A DNA stretch of 64,000 nucleotides. Source: Oscillospiraceae bacterium (GTDB lineage: Bacteria; Bacillota; Clostridia; Oscillospirales; Oscillospiraceae). The notes under the pieces were generated by a model. That model ran no database searches. It saw only the letters and a program-made list of their open reading frames with translations, and was not told where the DNA came from. The stretch is from the NCBI GenBank assembly GCA_022800525.1, contig JAAWQM010000002.1, forward strand, positions 1-64,000, read 5' to 3'. Below are positions 17,117 through 26,459 of this stretch, piece after piece. The position numbers and the translations under genes are program-made. Each line of letters opens with the position of its first letter. The first letter of the stretch is position 1.

Positions 17117-19408
17117 AGTAGTTTCCTCCTGAATAACAGCTGTTTTTTTATCGTTCTCGTCCGTGGACGGGAGCTTCGTCAAATCAGGCTTCCAGCTCCG
17201 CAGGCGCAGCGCATTGGATACTACGCACACCGAGCTGAGGCTCATAGCGGCGGCGGCAAACATGGGATCCAGCTTGAACGCAAAGGGCAGATAAAACACA
17301 CCGGCGGCAATGGGAATCCCGATGGTATTGTAGAAGAAGGCCCAGAAAAGGTTCTGCTTGATATTCCGGATAACGGCCTTGGACAGCTCCACGGCGGCTA
17401 CCGCGTCGTTGAGGTCGCTCTTCATCAGCACCACATCGCTGGACTCAATGGCGATATCCGTCCCCGCGCCGATGGCGATGCCCACATCCGCCCGCGCCAG
17501 AGCGGGGGCGTCGTTGATGCCGTCGCCGACCATGGCGACCTTCCGGCCCTGGGCCTGGAGGCCGGAGATACATTTCTCCTTGTCCTGGGGCAGCACCTCA
17601 GCGATGACCTGCCCCACGTCCAGCTGCCTGCCGATGGCGTCCGCCGTGCGGCGGTTGTCTCCGGTGAGCAGCACCACGTCGATACCCAGCTTTCTCAGCT
17701 GCGCGACAGCTCCCGCGCTGGTAGGCTTCACGGTGTCCGCCAGCGCCAGCATCCCCAGCAGCTTCCCATCAGCGACGAAATACAGGGGCGTCTTGCCCTC
17801 CTGCGCGGTACGGACGGCCAGGCTGTCAAAGGCGGACAGGTCTACCCCCTGCCGGTCCATGAGCCGCTGGTTGCCCGCCAGCAGCTTCCGGCCCTCCACG
17901 ACCGCCTCCACCCCGCCGCCGGGGGTGGCTGAGAAGGCTCCGGCTTCCGACAGGGCAATTCCCCGCTCCTTCACATACTCTACGATGGCCACCGCCAGGG
18001 GATGCTCCGACAGCACCTCGGCGGAACCAGCCAGCCGCAGCAGCTCGCTCTCCTGGACGCCCATTGCCGGAAATACGTCCGTCACCCTGGGACGGCCCTC
18101 CGTGACTGTACCGGTCTTATCCATGACCACGGTGTCGATATGGTGTAAAATCTCCAGCGCCTCGGCGGATTTGATGAGGATGCCCTGCTGTGCGGCCTTG
18201 CCGGTCCCTACCATGATTGCCACCGGCGTCGCCAGTCCCAATGCGCAGGGACAGGAGATCACAAGCACCGCGATGGAGATTGAGATGGAGAACCCTGCGC
18301 TCTGATGTCCAACAAAATACCACAGCAGCCCCGCGATAACAGAGATGGTGATAACAGTAGGAACAAAGATGCCGCTGACCTTGTCTGCCAGCTTGGCGAT
18401 CGGCGCTTTTGAGGAAGCCGCTTCCTCCATCAGGCTGATGATCTTGGAGAGCGTGGTATCCTTTCCCACCTTGGACGCCTCCAGCTCCAGATAGCCGGAG
18501 CGGTTGATGGTGGCGGCGATGACCGAATCCCCCGCGCTCTTCTCCACCGGCAGGCTCTCTCCGGTAATGGCGCTCTCATCCACCGCGCCGCTCCCCTCCA
18601 GAACCACGCCGTCCACCGGGATGCGCCCCCCCTGGCGGACGATGACCTTGTCGCCCTCCACCACTTCGCTGATGGGAAGCGTGACCTCCTTCCCGTCCCG
18701 CACCACAACGGCGGAATCGGGCGCAAGGGCGATGAGGGCGGCGATGGCCTCGCCGGTCTTTCCCTTGCTGCGGGCCTCCAGATACTTCCCCACTGTAACC
18801 AGGGCCAGAATCATCCCCGCGCCCTCAAAGTACAGTTCCGGCATCATACCGGCGGTTCCCTGGAATATCTTCACGGTTTCCATCAGACTGTAGACCAGCC
18901 CCGCCGCGGCGCCCAGGGCCACCAGGGAGTCCATATTGGGCGCAAGCTGGAACAGCCGCTTGAAGCCCACGGTAAAATATGCGGAATTTACCGCCAGAAT
19001 GGGCAGCAGCAGAACAATCTGCGTTATGACAAAGACCTTCTGGTCATGGAGCGCGTGAGGTACCGGCAGTCCCATCATATGCCCCATTGCAATATAAAAC
19101 AGCGGAATCAGAAACACGATGGAGATGATTAACCTCTTTTTCATCCACGCAATATGCTTGTCGCTGGCCTCACGCTGCCTGCCCCGGTTCGCGGCGGAGG
19201 CAAGCTCCGCGCCATAGCCGCCGTCCACAACTGCGGCTATGATCTGATCCGCTCCTGTGGCGTTCTCGTCAAAGTCGACCGCCATGCTCCCCGCCAGCAG
19301 ATTGACGCTGACAGTGCACACGCCCTCCACCCTGCTCACCGCCTTCTCCACGTGAGCCGAGCAGGCGGAGCAGGTCATCCCGGTCACCGCGAATTTTTCA
19401 TGTTTCAT
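16916..19408 (-). CDS. copA: Cu(I)-exporting P1B-1 ATPase with N- and C-terminal HMA domains
   Basis: N-terminal GMTCSACSAHVEKAV; SCPCALGLATPVAIMVGTG; DKTGTVTEG; SEHPLAVAI; GDGINDAPALARADVGIAIG; C-terminal GMMCAHCSGRVEKAL. Start moved from 19606 to 19408. Confidence 0.94.
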   Translation of the reverse strand: MKHEKFAVTGMTCSACSAHVEKAVSRVEGVCTVSVNLLAGSMAVDFDENATGADQIIAAVVDGGYGAELASAANRGRQREASDKHIAWMKKRLIISIVFLIPLFYIAMGHMMGLPVPHALHDQKVFVITQIVLLLPILAVNSAYFTVGFKRLFQLAPNMDSLVALGAAAGLVYSLMETVKIFQGTAGMMPELYFEGAGMILALVTVGKYLEARSKGKTGEAIAALIALAPDSAVVVRDGKEVTLPISEVVEGDKVIVRQGGRIPVDGVVLEGSGAVDESAITGESLPVEKSAGDSVIAATINRSGYLELEASKVGKDTTLSKIISLMEEAASSKAPIAKLADKVSGIFVPTVITISVIAGLLWYFVGHQSAGFSISISIAVLVISCPCALGLATPVAIMVGTGKAAQQGILIKSAEALEILHHIDTVVMDKTGTVTEGRPRVTDVFPAMGVQESELLRLAGSAEVLSEHPLAVAIVEYVKERGIALSEAGAFSATPGGGVEAVVEGRKLLAGNQRLMDRQGVDLSAFDSLAVRTAQEGKTPLYFVADGKLLGMLALADTVKPTSAGAVAQLRKLGIDVVLLTGDNRRTADAIGRQLDVGQVIAEVLPQDKEKCISGLQAQGRKVAMVGDGINDAPALARADVGIAIGAGTDIAIESSDVVLMKSDLNDAVAAVELSKAVIRNIKQNLFWAFFYNTIGIPIAAGVFYLPFAFKLDPMFAAAAMSLSSVCVVSNALRLRSWKPDLTKLPSTDENDKKTAVIQEETTMTKTMTIKGMMCAHCSGRVEKALNDLPGVTAAVNLDAGTAAVQGDVSDEVLTKAVTDAGYEVVSIA

Positions 19409-19506
19409 CCGATCGCCTCGTTTCTGGAAAGCTGGGCTTCCACCTGTCAGGATGCGCAGGTCTACTGGCGGATATGCGCCGCTCTCCTGTGTTCTACCGG
19501 CATTAT

Positions 19507-19523
19507 ATACCCCCATAGGGTAT
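19507..19523. promoter_or_regulatory. CsoR-like copper operator upstream of copA
   Basis: ATACCCCCATAGGGTAT pseudo-palindrome about 100 bp upstream of copA start; resembles the known CsoR GC-tract palindrome. Confidence 0.55.
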
Positions 19524-19586
19524 TTGTCAAGAGGTTTCTGAAAAAAGAATCCTGGACTTGGACCGGCAAACAAGTTCTTCCCCATA

Positions 19587-19616
19587 TTGACACAGCGCCA
19601 TCTCATTTGGTAAAAT
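19587..19616 (+). promoter_or_regulatory. SigA-type promoter for hybrid histidine kinase
   Basis: TTGACA-18-TAAAAT upstream of 19681. Confidence 0.5.
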
Positions 19617-19680
19617 GTAAGAAACAGCTCAGCCCCTGGGCGGCCAGCCGCCGCGCGGGGATATGGAAAGAGGAAAGATT

Positions 19681-22600
19681 ATGTACCATTGTCATCTGCG
19701 GTTCTACCTGGTTGGCCGCCAGCATGGGCCGCTCAAACAGATCAAGGACGCCGCCCCCCTCCCCCGCTTTACCCATGAATTCCTGGAGAGCGGCGAGCCG
19801 GAGGAAACACTGGCGGCACAGGCCGATCTGATCCTGGCTGATCTGACGGAGATGGACGCGGCGAAGACAGTACGCACACTGGCGGCGGCCAAAAAGCCTG
19901 ACGCCTCCCTGATCGTCATCGCGGACCGGGAGCAGATTGACCGCCTGACCAGCCAGCTCTCCGTGATTCAGGACATCTGGACCGCCCCTCTGTCCCCCAT
20001 AGAACTCCACTTCCGCTTCTGCCGGTGGCAGGAGAACTGCAAGGCCGCCAAGGACGCCTGGGAAACCCACCACTTCCTGGAGGCCACCATCAACGGCGTC
20101 CCCAACATGATCTGGTACAAGACCAAAGACGGCGTCCACGAGAAGGTCAACGACAGCTTCTGCCAGACGGTCAACAAGAGCAGGTCCCAGGTACAGGGCC
20201 AGCGTCACGCCTATATCTGGGACGTGGAGCAGGATGACCCCGCCTGCATCAGGTCCGAGGAGGAGGTCATGAGCCGGCGGAAGACCCTTGTGTCCGAGGA
20301 GGTGGTCAAGACCAGGGCGGGAACCCGTCTGCTCACCACCTACAAGTCCCCACTGTACGATCTGGACGGCAGCGTCATGGGTACTGTGGGCATCGGCATC
20401 GACATCACCCAGGAGCGGGCCTATGAGCGGGAGCTGGTCCAGAAGACGCAGACCCTGGAGACGCTGTTCACCACAATGGACTGCGGCATCGTGTACCACA
20501 GTCTGGACGGCTCCAGAATCCTCAGCATCAACCAGGCCGCTCTGAACATCCTGGGCTATGAGAGCCAGGAGGCGCTGCTTCAGGACGGGTTCAGCATGAT
20601 TGCCCCCACAGTGCTGGAGGGAGACAAGCTGCGGCTGAAGGCTACCATCCTGTCCCTGCAAAAGGACGGGGACAGCGCCAATATGGAATACCGGGTCCAG
20701 CACCCCGACGGAGATATCCGCCATATCCTGGGCAACATCAAGCGCATGGAGCAGAACGGAGATGTCTTCTACCAGCGGTTCCTGCTGGACATCACCGAGC
20801 AGAAGCGCCAGGAGAACGAGGAGCGCATAGCCATTGAGCGCCGCCAGTCCGCGCTGATTCAGGCGCTGAGCATCGACTACAATCTGGTCTGCTTCATCGA
20901 CCTGGACACCAATGAAGAGCGTATCCTGCGCCTCCACGAGTGTCAGTACCATATCCTGGAATCCATCTTTGACGGCACCAGGACCTTGCAGCAGAGCATC
21001 TACCACTACATAGACACCTGCGTCCACGAGGAGGACCGGGAGGAACTGCGGCACTGCCTCTATATGGGCCAGCTGGAAAAGGAGCTGTCTGAGAAAAACA
21101 TCTACTTTGCCAACTACCGCACCGTCTGCGGCGGCGAGGTGAAATACTTCCAGGTGAAGGTGGTCCGGGCAGGCCAGTGGGACCGCAGCCGGGGGATGGT
21201 GCTGGGCTTCCGTAGCGTCGATGATGAAATGCGCCTGGAGATGCAGAAAACCGAGGCACTGGAGGACGCCCTGTGTCAGGCCAATCAGGCCAGCAAGGCC
21301 AAGAGCGTTTTCCTGTCCAACATGTCCCACGACATCCGTACCCCCATGAACGCCATCATCGGCTTCACCGCTCTGGCCCTCACCCATATCGACCGGAAGG
21401 AGCAGGTGGAGGGCTACCTCAAGAAGATTATGACCTCCGGCAATCACCTGCTCAGCCTGATCAACGATATTCTGGATATGAGCCGCATCGAAAGCGGCAA
21501 GATGAGCTTGGAGGAGAAGCCCTGCTCCCTGCCGGAGATTCTCCACGGACTGCGCAACATCGTCCAGGCGGACGTCCACTCCAAGCAGCTGGACCTCTAT
21601 ATGGACGCCATGGACGTGGTGAACGAGGACATCTACTGCGACCGGCTGCGGCTGAACCAGGTGCTGCTGAACCTGCTGAGCAATTCGGTCAAGTACACCA
21701 ACGCGGGCGGCTCTGTCAGCATCCGCATCAAGGAGAATCCCGGCGCGCCCGCCGGCTGCGCCAACTACGAGTTCCATATCAAGGATACGGGCATCGGTAT
21801 GTCGCCGGAATTTGTGAAGCACATCTTCGAGCCCTTTGAGCGGGAGCGGAACTCCACCACCAGCGGCATCCAGGGCACCGGCCTGGGCATGTCAATCACC
21901 AAGAACATCATCGACATGATGAACGGGACCATTGAGGTCAAGAGCAAGCAGAACGTGGGGACAGAGTTCATTGTCTCCCTCACCTTTCGCCTGTGTTCGT
22001 CGGGCGCAAAGGAGCTGGAGCCCATCCCCCAGCTGTCCAACTGCCGGGCTTTGGTGGTGGACGACGACTTCAACGCCTGCGACAGCGTGTCCAGTATGCT
22101 CCAGCAGATCGGCATGCGGGCGGAGTGGACGCTCTCGAGCAAGGAAGCGGTGCTGCGCACCCGTCAGGCCGTAATGCGGGGCGATACCTACAGCGTTTAT
22201 ATCATCGACTGGCTGCTGCCAGACATGAATGGCATCGAGGTGACCCGGCGGATCAGGAAGGAGACCAGCGAGGATGTGCCCATCATTGTGCTGACCGCCT
22301 ACGACTGGTCCGACATTGAAGAGGAGGCGCTGGACGCCGGCGTGACGGCGTTCTGCAGCAAGCCGTTGTTCCTGTCCGAGCTGCGCAGCTGCCTGTATTC
22401 CATTGTGAGCGCCGAGGCAGGCAGCAAGGACAGCGGACATAAGACGCACCTGCGTTCGGGACGGATTCTCCTGGCAGAGGACAACGAGCTGAACCAGGAG
22501 ATCGCCGCCGCTATTCTGGAGGAAGCGGGATTCGAGGTGGAGATCGCTTCCGACGGGCAGATTGCGGTGGATATGCTGAAAAGGGCTGAGGCGGGCCACT

Positions 22601-22833
22601 ACCGGCTGATCCTGATGGACGTTCAGATGCCGGTCATGAACGGCTACGAGGCAACCCAGGCAATCCGCGCACTGGAGGACAGGGAGCGGGCCTCCATCCC
22701 CATTCTGGCAATGACCGCCAACGCCTTCGAGGAGGACAAACAGGAAGCTCTCCGCTGTGGTATGAACGGGCATATCGCCAAGCCGATCAACATCGAGAAG
22801 CTGATAGAGACATTGGACAGCGTCTTGGATTAA
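19681..22833 (+). CDS. Soluble hybrid sensor histidine kinase: degenerate REC, PAS repeats, HisKA, HATPase, two C-terminal REC domains
   Basis: PAS-like NGVPNMIWYKTKDGVHEKVNDSFCQ; HisKA FLSNMSHDIRTPMNAIIGF; HATPase NLLSNSVKYT, DTGIGMSPEF, GTGLGMSI; REC ALVVDDD...IIDWLLPDMNG and ILLAEDNELNQEIA...ILMDVQMPVMNG. No evident TM segments. Confidence 0.9.
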   Translation: MYHCHLRFYLVGRQHGPLKQIKDAAPLPRFTHEFLESGEPEETLAAQADLILADLTEMDAAKTVRTLAAAKKPDASLIVIADREQIDRLTSQLSVIQDIWTAPLSPIELHFRFCRWQENCKAAKDAWETHHFLEATINGVPNMIWYKTKDGVHEKVNDSFCQTVNKSRSQVQGQRHAYIWDVEQDDPACIRSEEEVMSRRKTLVSEEVVKTRAGTRLLTTYKSPLYDLDGSVMGTVGIGIDITQERAYERELVQKTQTLETLFTTMDCGIVYHSLDGSRILSINQAALNILGYESQEALLQDGFSMIAPTVLEGDKLRLKATILSLQKDGDSANMEYRVQHPDGDIRHILGNIKRMEQNGDVFYQRFLLDITEQKRQENEERIAIERRQSALIQALSIDYNLVCFIDLDTNEERILRLHECQYHILESIFDGTRTLQQSIYHYIDTCVHEEDREELRHCLYMGQLEKELSEKNIYFANYRTVCGGEVKYFQVKVVRAGQWDRSRGMVLGFRSVDDEMRLEMQKTEALEDALCQANQASKAKSVFLSNMSHDIRTPMNAIIGFTALALTHIDRKEQVEGYLKKIMTSGNHLLSLINDILDMSRIESGKMSLEEKPCSLPEILHGLRNIVQADVHSKQLDLYMDAMDVVNEDIYCDRLRLNQVLLNLLSNSVKYTNAGGSVSIRIKENPGAPAGCANYEFHIKDTGIGMSPEFVKHIFEPFERERNSTTSGIQGTGLGMSITKNIIDMMNGTIEVKSKQNVGTEFIVSLTFRLCSSGAKELEPIPQLSNCRALVVDDDFNACDSVSSMLQQIGMRAEWTLSSKEAVLRTRQAVMRGDTYSVYIIDWLLPDMNGIEVTRRIRKETSEDVPIIVLTAYDWSDIEEEALDAGVTAFCSKPLFLSELRSCLYSIVSAEAGSKDSGHKTHLRSGRILLAEDNELNQEIAAAILEEAGFEVEIASDGQIAVDMLKRAEAGHYRLILMDVQMPVMNGYEATQAIRALEDRERASIPILAMTANAFEEDKQEALRCGMNGHIAKPINIEKLIETLDSVLD

Positions 22834-22843
22834 CGCATAGAGC

Positions 22844-22882
22844 AAGCCCTGCGGCGGTTGATTCGCCACAGGGCTTTGTTTT
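22844..22882 (+). terminator. Terminator after hybrid kinase (possibly bidirectional)
   Basis: AAGCCCTGcgGCG...CGCcaCAGGGCTT followed by TGTTTTG. Confidence 0.7.
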
Positions 22883-22887
22883 GCACG

Positions 22888-23742
22888 TTATTCTTTCTCC
22901 TCGGACAGGGTCAGGGAAACAAGGGAAGCATCCTCAAACCTTGCCGTGAAGTACCGGACCGTCTCCGCGCCTGTGCCGTCCTTGGTGGTCACATAGGACT
23001 CCACAATCAGCACACCGTCCTCTTCCTCCGTGAAGGTCCAGTGGCTCCTGGAGGGGAACACGGCGACCTCCGGAAGCTCCAGACGGTCCTTCACCTTGTT
23101 CAGGACCTCCTGCATGAAGATGTCACGCTCCGACATGTCCATATAGTAGTCCGTGACCTGGGAGACAACCTCTTCGCCGTTATAGATGGTCTCCTCCCGG
23201 AACATGACGGACTGGACGGTCTTGCTCTCGTTCTCCATGCGCACCAGAATGGGGTCCGTCCCGCTCAGGAAGCGCTCCGTATCCACATCATGGACAGCAT
23301 AGGAGGTGGTCTCAGTGTCGGAAGCCACCTGGGACACCTTCGTGATCTCCTTGAAGCCGCACTCGCCAAGAACCGCAGTGACAGCCTCCTCCTGCTTGGC
23401 CGTCAGCTCCATGCCCAGGCCCAGGACGGTCTCCGACATCTTCGGTCCGCTGATGATCGGGATGTCAAAGGGCAGCTCAAAGGGGGGAGTGACCGGGAAA
23501 TGGAAGCCGAACAGGGACACGAACGCCCCCAGCAGCAGGAGCAGCACCAGCGGCAGGACCAACAGAATGACTTTCCCTTTCTGCTTGGCCGCGCAGCTGG
23601 GACACACCTTCGCCTTCTTGGGAATCTCCGCCAGACAGTTGGGGCAGACCTTGACCTTTTTATTGCTGGGCTTCGGGAGTTTCTGCTTTTTAGGCTTCTT
23701 TTCTTTCTTCTCTTTCTTTTCCTTTTTTGGTTTATCGCTCAT
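22888..23742 (-). CDS. Lys-rich, zinc-ribbon, single-TM hypothetical protein
   Basis: VCPNCLAEIPKKAKVCPSCAAKQKGK followed by TM VILLVLPLVLLLLLGAFVSLF. Confidence 0.7.
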   Translation of the reverse strand: MSDKPKKEKKEKKEKKPKKQKLPKPSNKKVKVCPNCLAEIPKKAKVCPSCAAKQKGKVILLVLPLVLLLLLGAFVSLFGFHFPVTPPFELPFDIPIISGPKMSETVLGLGMELTAKQEEAVTAVLGECGFKEITKVSQVASDTETTSYAVHDVDTERFLSGTDPILVRMENESKTVQSVMFREETIYNGEEVVSQVTDYYMDMSERDIFMQEVLNKVKDRLELPEVAVFPSRSHWTFTEEEDGVLIVESYVTTKDGTGAETVRYFTARFEDASLVSLTLSEEKE

Positions 23743-23820
23743 GTACGCTCCTCTTTTCTTGAAAGGATCAAAAGGAGGCTCCCCGCTGAAAGGCGGCGGA
23801 AGAAATTCCTCCTCCGCCGA

Positions 23821-24774
23821 TTATACCAGTTTATTCCCGCTGATGCAAGCCCCAATGTTTGATTGACATCCGCCGCATGGCCGTCCCTGCGGAAAATGCA
23901 CCCGGATAGCCAGCGTCCCATCCCGATACTGCGCATCCGCCCAGCCGCCCATCTGTTCGGCCATCTGCCGGGCGATGGACAGCCCCAGTCCTCCGGCCTC
24001 CCGGCCCGTCTCTACTGTGAAGTAGCGGTCGAACAGCCGCTGGGCCAGCACCGGCGTCAATCCCGGGGCGGTGTTGGAGAAGGTCAGCGTTCCATCTGCC
24101 GTCAGCGATACCCGCAGGTCTCCCGGACTGTACTTGGCCGCGTTGGACAGGATGTTACTGAGGATGCGGGCAAGGGCCTCCCGGTCCAGCCGCCGGACCA
24201 CCGGCTCCTCCGGCAACTCCACCTCCGGCGCGATACCTTTGGCGGAGAACGTCCCATACCACGCCGCCAACGCCTCCTCCACCGCCCGGTTCAGGCTGAC
24301 TTCCTCCGGCTCGCCGGACTCCTGGGCGGCCAGGACGGCGGAGGTCCGGAAGAATTCCTCTGTCAGGGAGCGCAGATGGTCTGTCCGGCCCCGGATCAGT
24401 TCCAGGTACCGCGCCGCGGCTTCGCTCTTCTCCTCCCCCTCCAGCAGGTCCAGGTAGCCGCAGATGGCGGTCAGGGGCGTGCGCAGGTCGTGAGAGATGT
24501 TGGTGACGGTATCCTTCAGGGTCCGGTCGCCGCTCTGGTACTGCCTGCGCTCCTGACGGAGGAGGCGGAGCTGCGCATTCAGCCCGGCCGCCAGACGGCA
24601 CATGGCGCTGTCCCGGCTGGAGATGGACAGCAGCGTATTGGTGTCCTCCTCCAGCCGTTCCTGCAAGCCCTGGCACAGTTCCTCCGCCGAGCGGCGCAGG
24701 AGGACAATCTTCCAGGCCAGCAGCAGGACTGCCAGCGTCAGGACGGCGCAAAGGGCGCAGAGGACATACACCAT
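23821..24774 (-). CDS. Sensor histidine kinase of the RR/ABC/HK locus
   Basis: TM N-terminus; VTNISHDLRTPLTAICGYLDLL; ILSNILSNAAKYSPG; GGLGLSIARQMAEQMGG. Confidence 0.88.
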   Translation of the reverse strand: MVYVLCALCAVLTLAVLLLAWKIVLLRRSAEELCQGLQERLEEDTNTLLSISSRDSAMCRLAAGLNAQLRLLRQERRQYQSGDRTLKDTVTNISHDLRTPLTAICGYLDLLEGEEKSEAAARYLELIRGRTDHLRSLTEEFFRTSAVLAAQESGEPEEVSLNRAVEEALAAWYGTFSAKGIAPEVELPEEPVVRRLDREALARILSNILSNAAKYSPGDLRVSLTADGTLTFSNTAPGLTPVLAQRLFDRYFTVETGREAGGLGLSIARQMAEQMGGWADAQYRDGTLAIRVHFPQGRPCGGCQSNIGACISGNKLV

Positions 24775-24783
24775 GGAATAACC

Positions 24784-25608
24784 TCACTTCAAATCTTTTC
24801 TCCGGAACAGCGCCAGCCCAACGCCAGTGCTGGCGGCGGCAGCCAGCAGGTTCACCAGCGGCAGACGTGCCGGGCACGCCTCCGCTGTAGCCAGCAGCTG
24901 CACCGCCTGACAGCCGGGCAGGTCGTACAGACGCTCAAAAATTGTCCGCTTCATTCCCTGCACATACCCTGGATTGGGCATGGCCTCACGCACCATGATC
25001 TGGCCGTTTTCGATGTACTCGCGGGCCGGAATCGTAGCCTGTTCCGTCAGCCGGGAATTGAGGTATATCCCCAAAAACAGCAGAAAATACGCCAGGAAGA
25101 TGCAGATGATGGCCACCACCGCCTTGTTCTGGTTCAGCATGGCAATCATGGTAAAAAAGGCGCACAGCGCGGCGGTCATAATGAACGCGCACAGCGTAAA
25201 CCACGCCAGCGACGCCGCGCTCATCGTAAACGGTCCCAGCAGCGGCACGCCCACAACCACCATAGGCAGGATGTACCCGAAGCACGCCAGGATGCCCGCC
25301 GCCGCGCAGACGGCGAGGTTGGAGAGATACACGGCGGTCCTGGAGTGCCCCACGGCGATTTTGTTGCGCATGGTGCCGTCGCTGTACTCTGAACCGATAA
25401 ACAGGCTGCAAAAAGCGGACAGCACCACGCCGGATAACAGGGCGAAGATCATGTAGCGGTTGTCCAGGATGCCAGCTGCGCCCTGGAGCCTGGGCTGATA
25501 GCTGACGGCCAGCTCAAAAATGCTGATTGCGAACATGACGCCTGCACACACCCAGAAGGCCGCGCTGCGCCAGAGGCGGGAGAAGTTGGCGCAAAGCAGA
25601 TTTCTCAT
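24784..25608 (-). CDS. ABC-2 type transporter permease
   Basis: Hydrophobic, MRNLLCANFSRLWRSAAFWVCAGVMFAISIFEL; GTMRNKIAVGHSRTAVYLSN motif shared with the adjacent permease. Confidence 0.8.
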   Translation of the reverse strand: MRNLLCANFSRLWRSAAFWVCAGVMFAISIFELAVSYQPRLQGAAGILDNRYMIFALLSGVVLSAFCSLFIGSEYSDGTMRNKIAVGHSRTAVYLSNLAVCAAAGILACFGYILPMVVVGVPLLGPFTMSAASLAWFTLCAFIMTAALCAFFTMIAMLNQNKAVVAIICIFLAYFLLFLGIYLNSRLTEQATIPAREYIENGQIMVREAMPNPGYVQGMKRTIFERLYDLPGCQAVQLLATAEACPARLPLVNLLAAAASTGVGLALFRRKDLK

Positions 25609-25619
25609 ACGCCCCTCCC

Positions 25620-26459
25620 CTATTTCAGGTCCTTGCGCTCAAAGAGCTTCCATCCTCCCAGGGTGAAGGCGGCAGTGATGCCTGCCGAAGAGAGCAGCAT
25701 CCGCACCGGGTGGTCCAGCTTGATATTTTGCAGCAAGGACGACTGGCCCGTGGGCAGGAAATCCACAACAAATTCATAGATCGCTCGCTGGATGCCGCCG
25801 ATATAGTAGGGGTTGGGTATTGGCTCTCCTACCATCCGCACTCCATCCACAAACACCATTGGATTCGAAAATTCCGGCTCATAGAGGGCGTTCTCAAAAA
25901 AGTTGGACACCAGAACCAGGACCAGCCACAACGAGATCGTGATGACCGTGGCCGTCCGGCGGTCGTTGAGCATACCAATAAAGGTGTATATGGCGGAGAA
26001 CGCCGCCATGAAGCCTACGATAACCGCCAGACAGAGTATCATCCCAGCGGGCCCGATGGTCAGGAAGCCCAGGAACGGCACCCCCACCAGACCTCCCACC
26101 AGCCAAACCGCCGCTATGCACAGCGACGCGGCAAAAACGGTGAAGAAATTGGAGAGATAGACCGCCCGGCGGGTATGTCCTACCGCCAGTTTGTTGCGGA
26201 TGGTCCCCTCGCCGTACTCTACGGAGAGGAACAGGCAGGTAAACATGGCGGAGAAAAATCCCATGGCAGCCGATAAGCGGAAATAAAATGCGTCCAGGTC
26301 CATCAAGTCTACACGTTCCGCGTTCTCCTGGCACCAGAGGACCATAAAGCCAACAGAACACACCAGCACTGTGAACATACAGCTCCAGAAGATACTGTCA
26401 CGTTTCAGCCGGAAAAAATTCGCCCGCAGGAGGTTATTCATCAACATCACCTCCCACAA
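25620..26459 (-). CDS. ABC-2 type transporter permease
   Basis: MNNLLRANFFRLKRDSIFWSCMF; GTIRNKLAVGHTRRAVYLSNF; multiple TM segments; likely start just after the ORF start. Confidence 0.8.
   Translation of the reverse strand: MWEVMLMNNLLRANFFRLKRDSIFWSCMFTVLVCSVGFMVLWCQENAERVDLMDLDAFYFRLSAAMGFFSAMFTCLFLSVEYGEGTIRNKLAVGHTRRAVYLSNFFTVFAASLCIAAVWLVGGLVGVPFLGFLTIGPAGMILCLAVIVGFMAAFSAIYTFIGMLNDRRTATVITISLWLVLVLVSNFFENALYEPEFSNPMVFVDGVRMVGEPIPNPYYIGGIQRAIYEFVVDFLPTGQSSLLQNIKLDHPVRMLLSSAGITAAFTLGGWKLFERKDLK

Noticed and set aside
16067-17932. 621-aa + strand ORF across iadA and copA
   Set aside because: Antisense to two convincing genes, no recognisable domain; typical GC-rich shadow ORF.
19603-21822. 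739-aa ORF antisense to the hybrid kinase
   Set aside because: Shadow frame with no motif or SD; the sense strand encodes clear PAS/HisKA/HATPase/REC domains.
23863-25392. 509-aa + strand ORF opposite the kinase and permease
   Set aside because: Gln/Arg-rich shadow frame without domain evidence.
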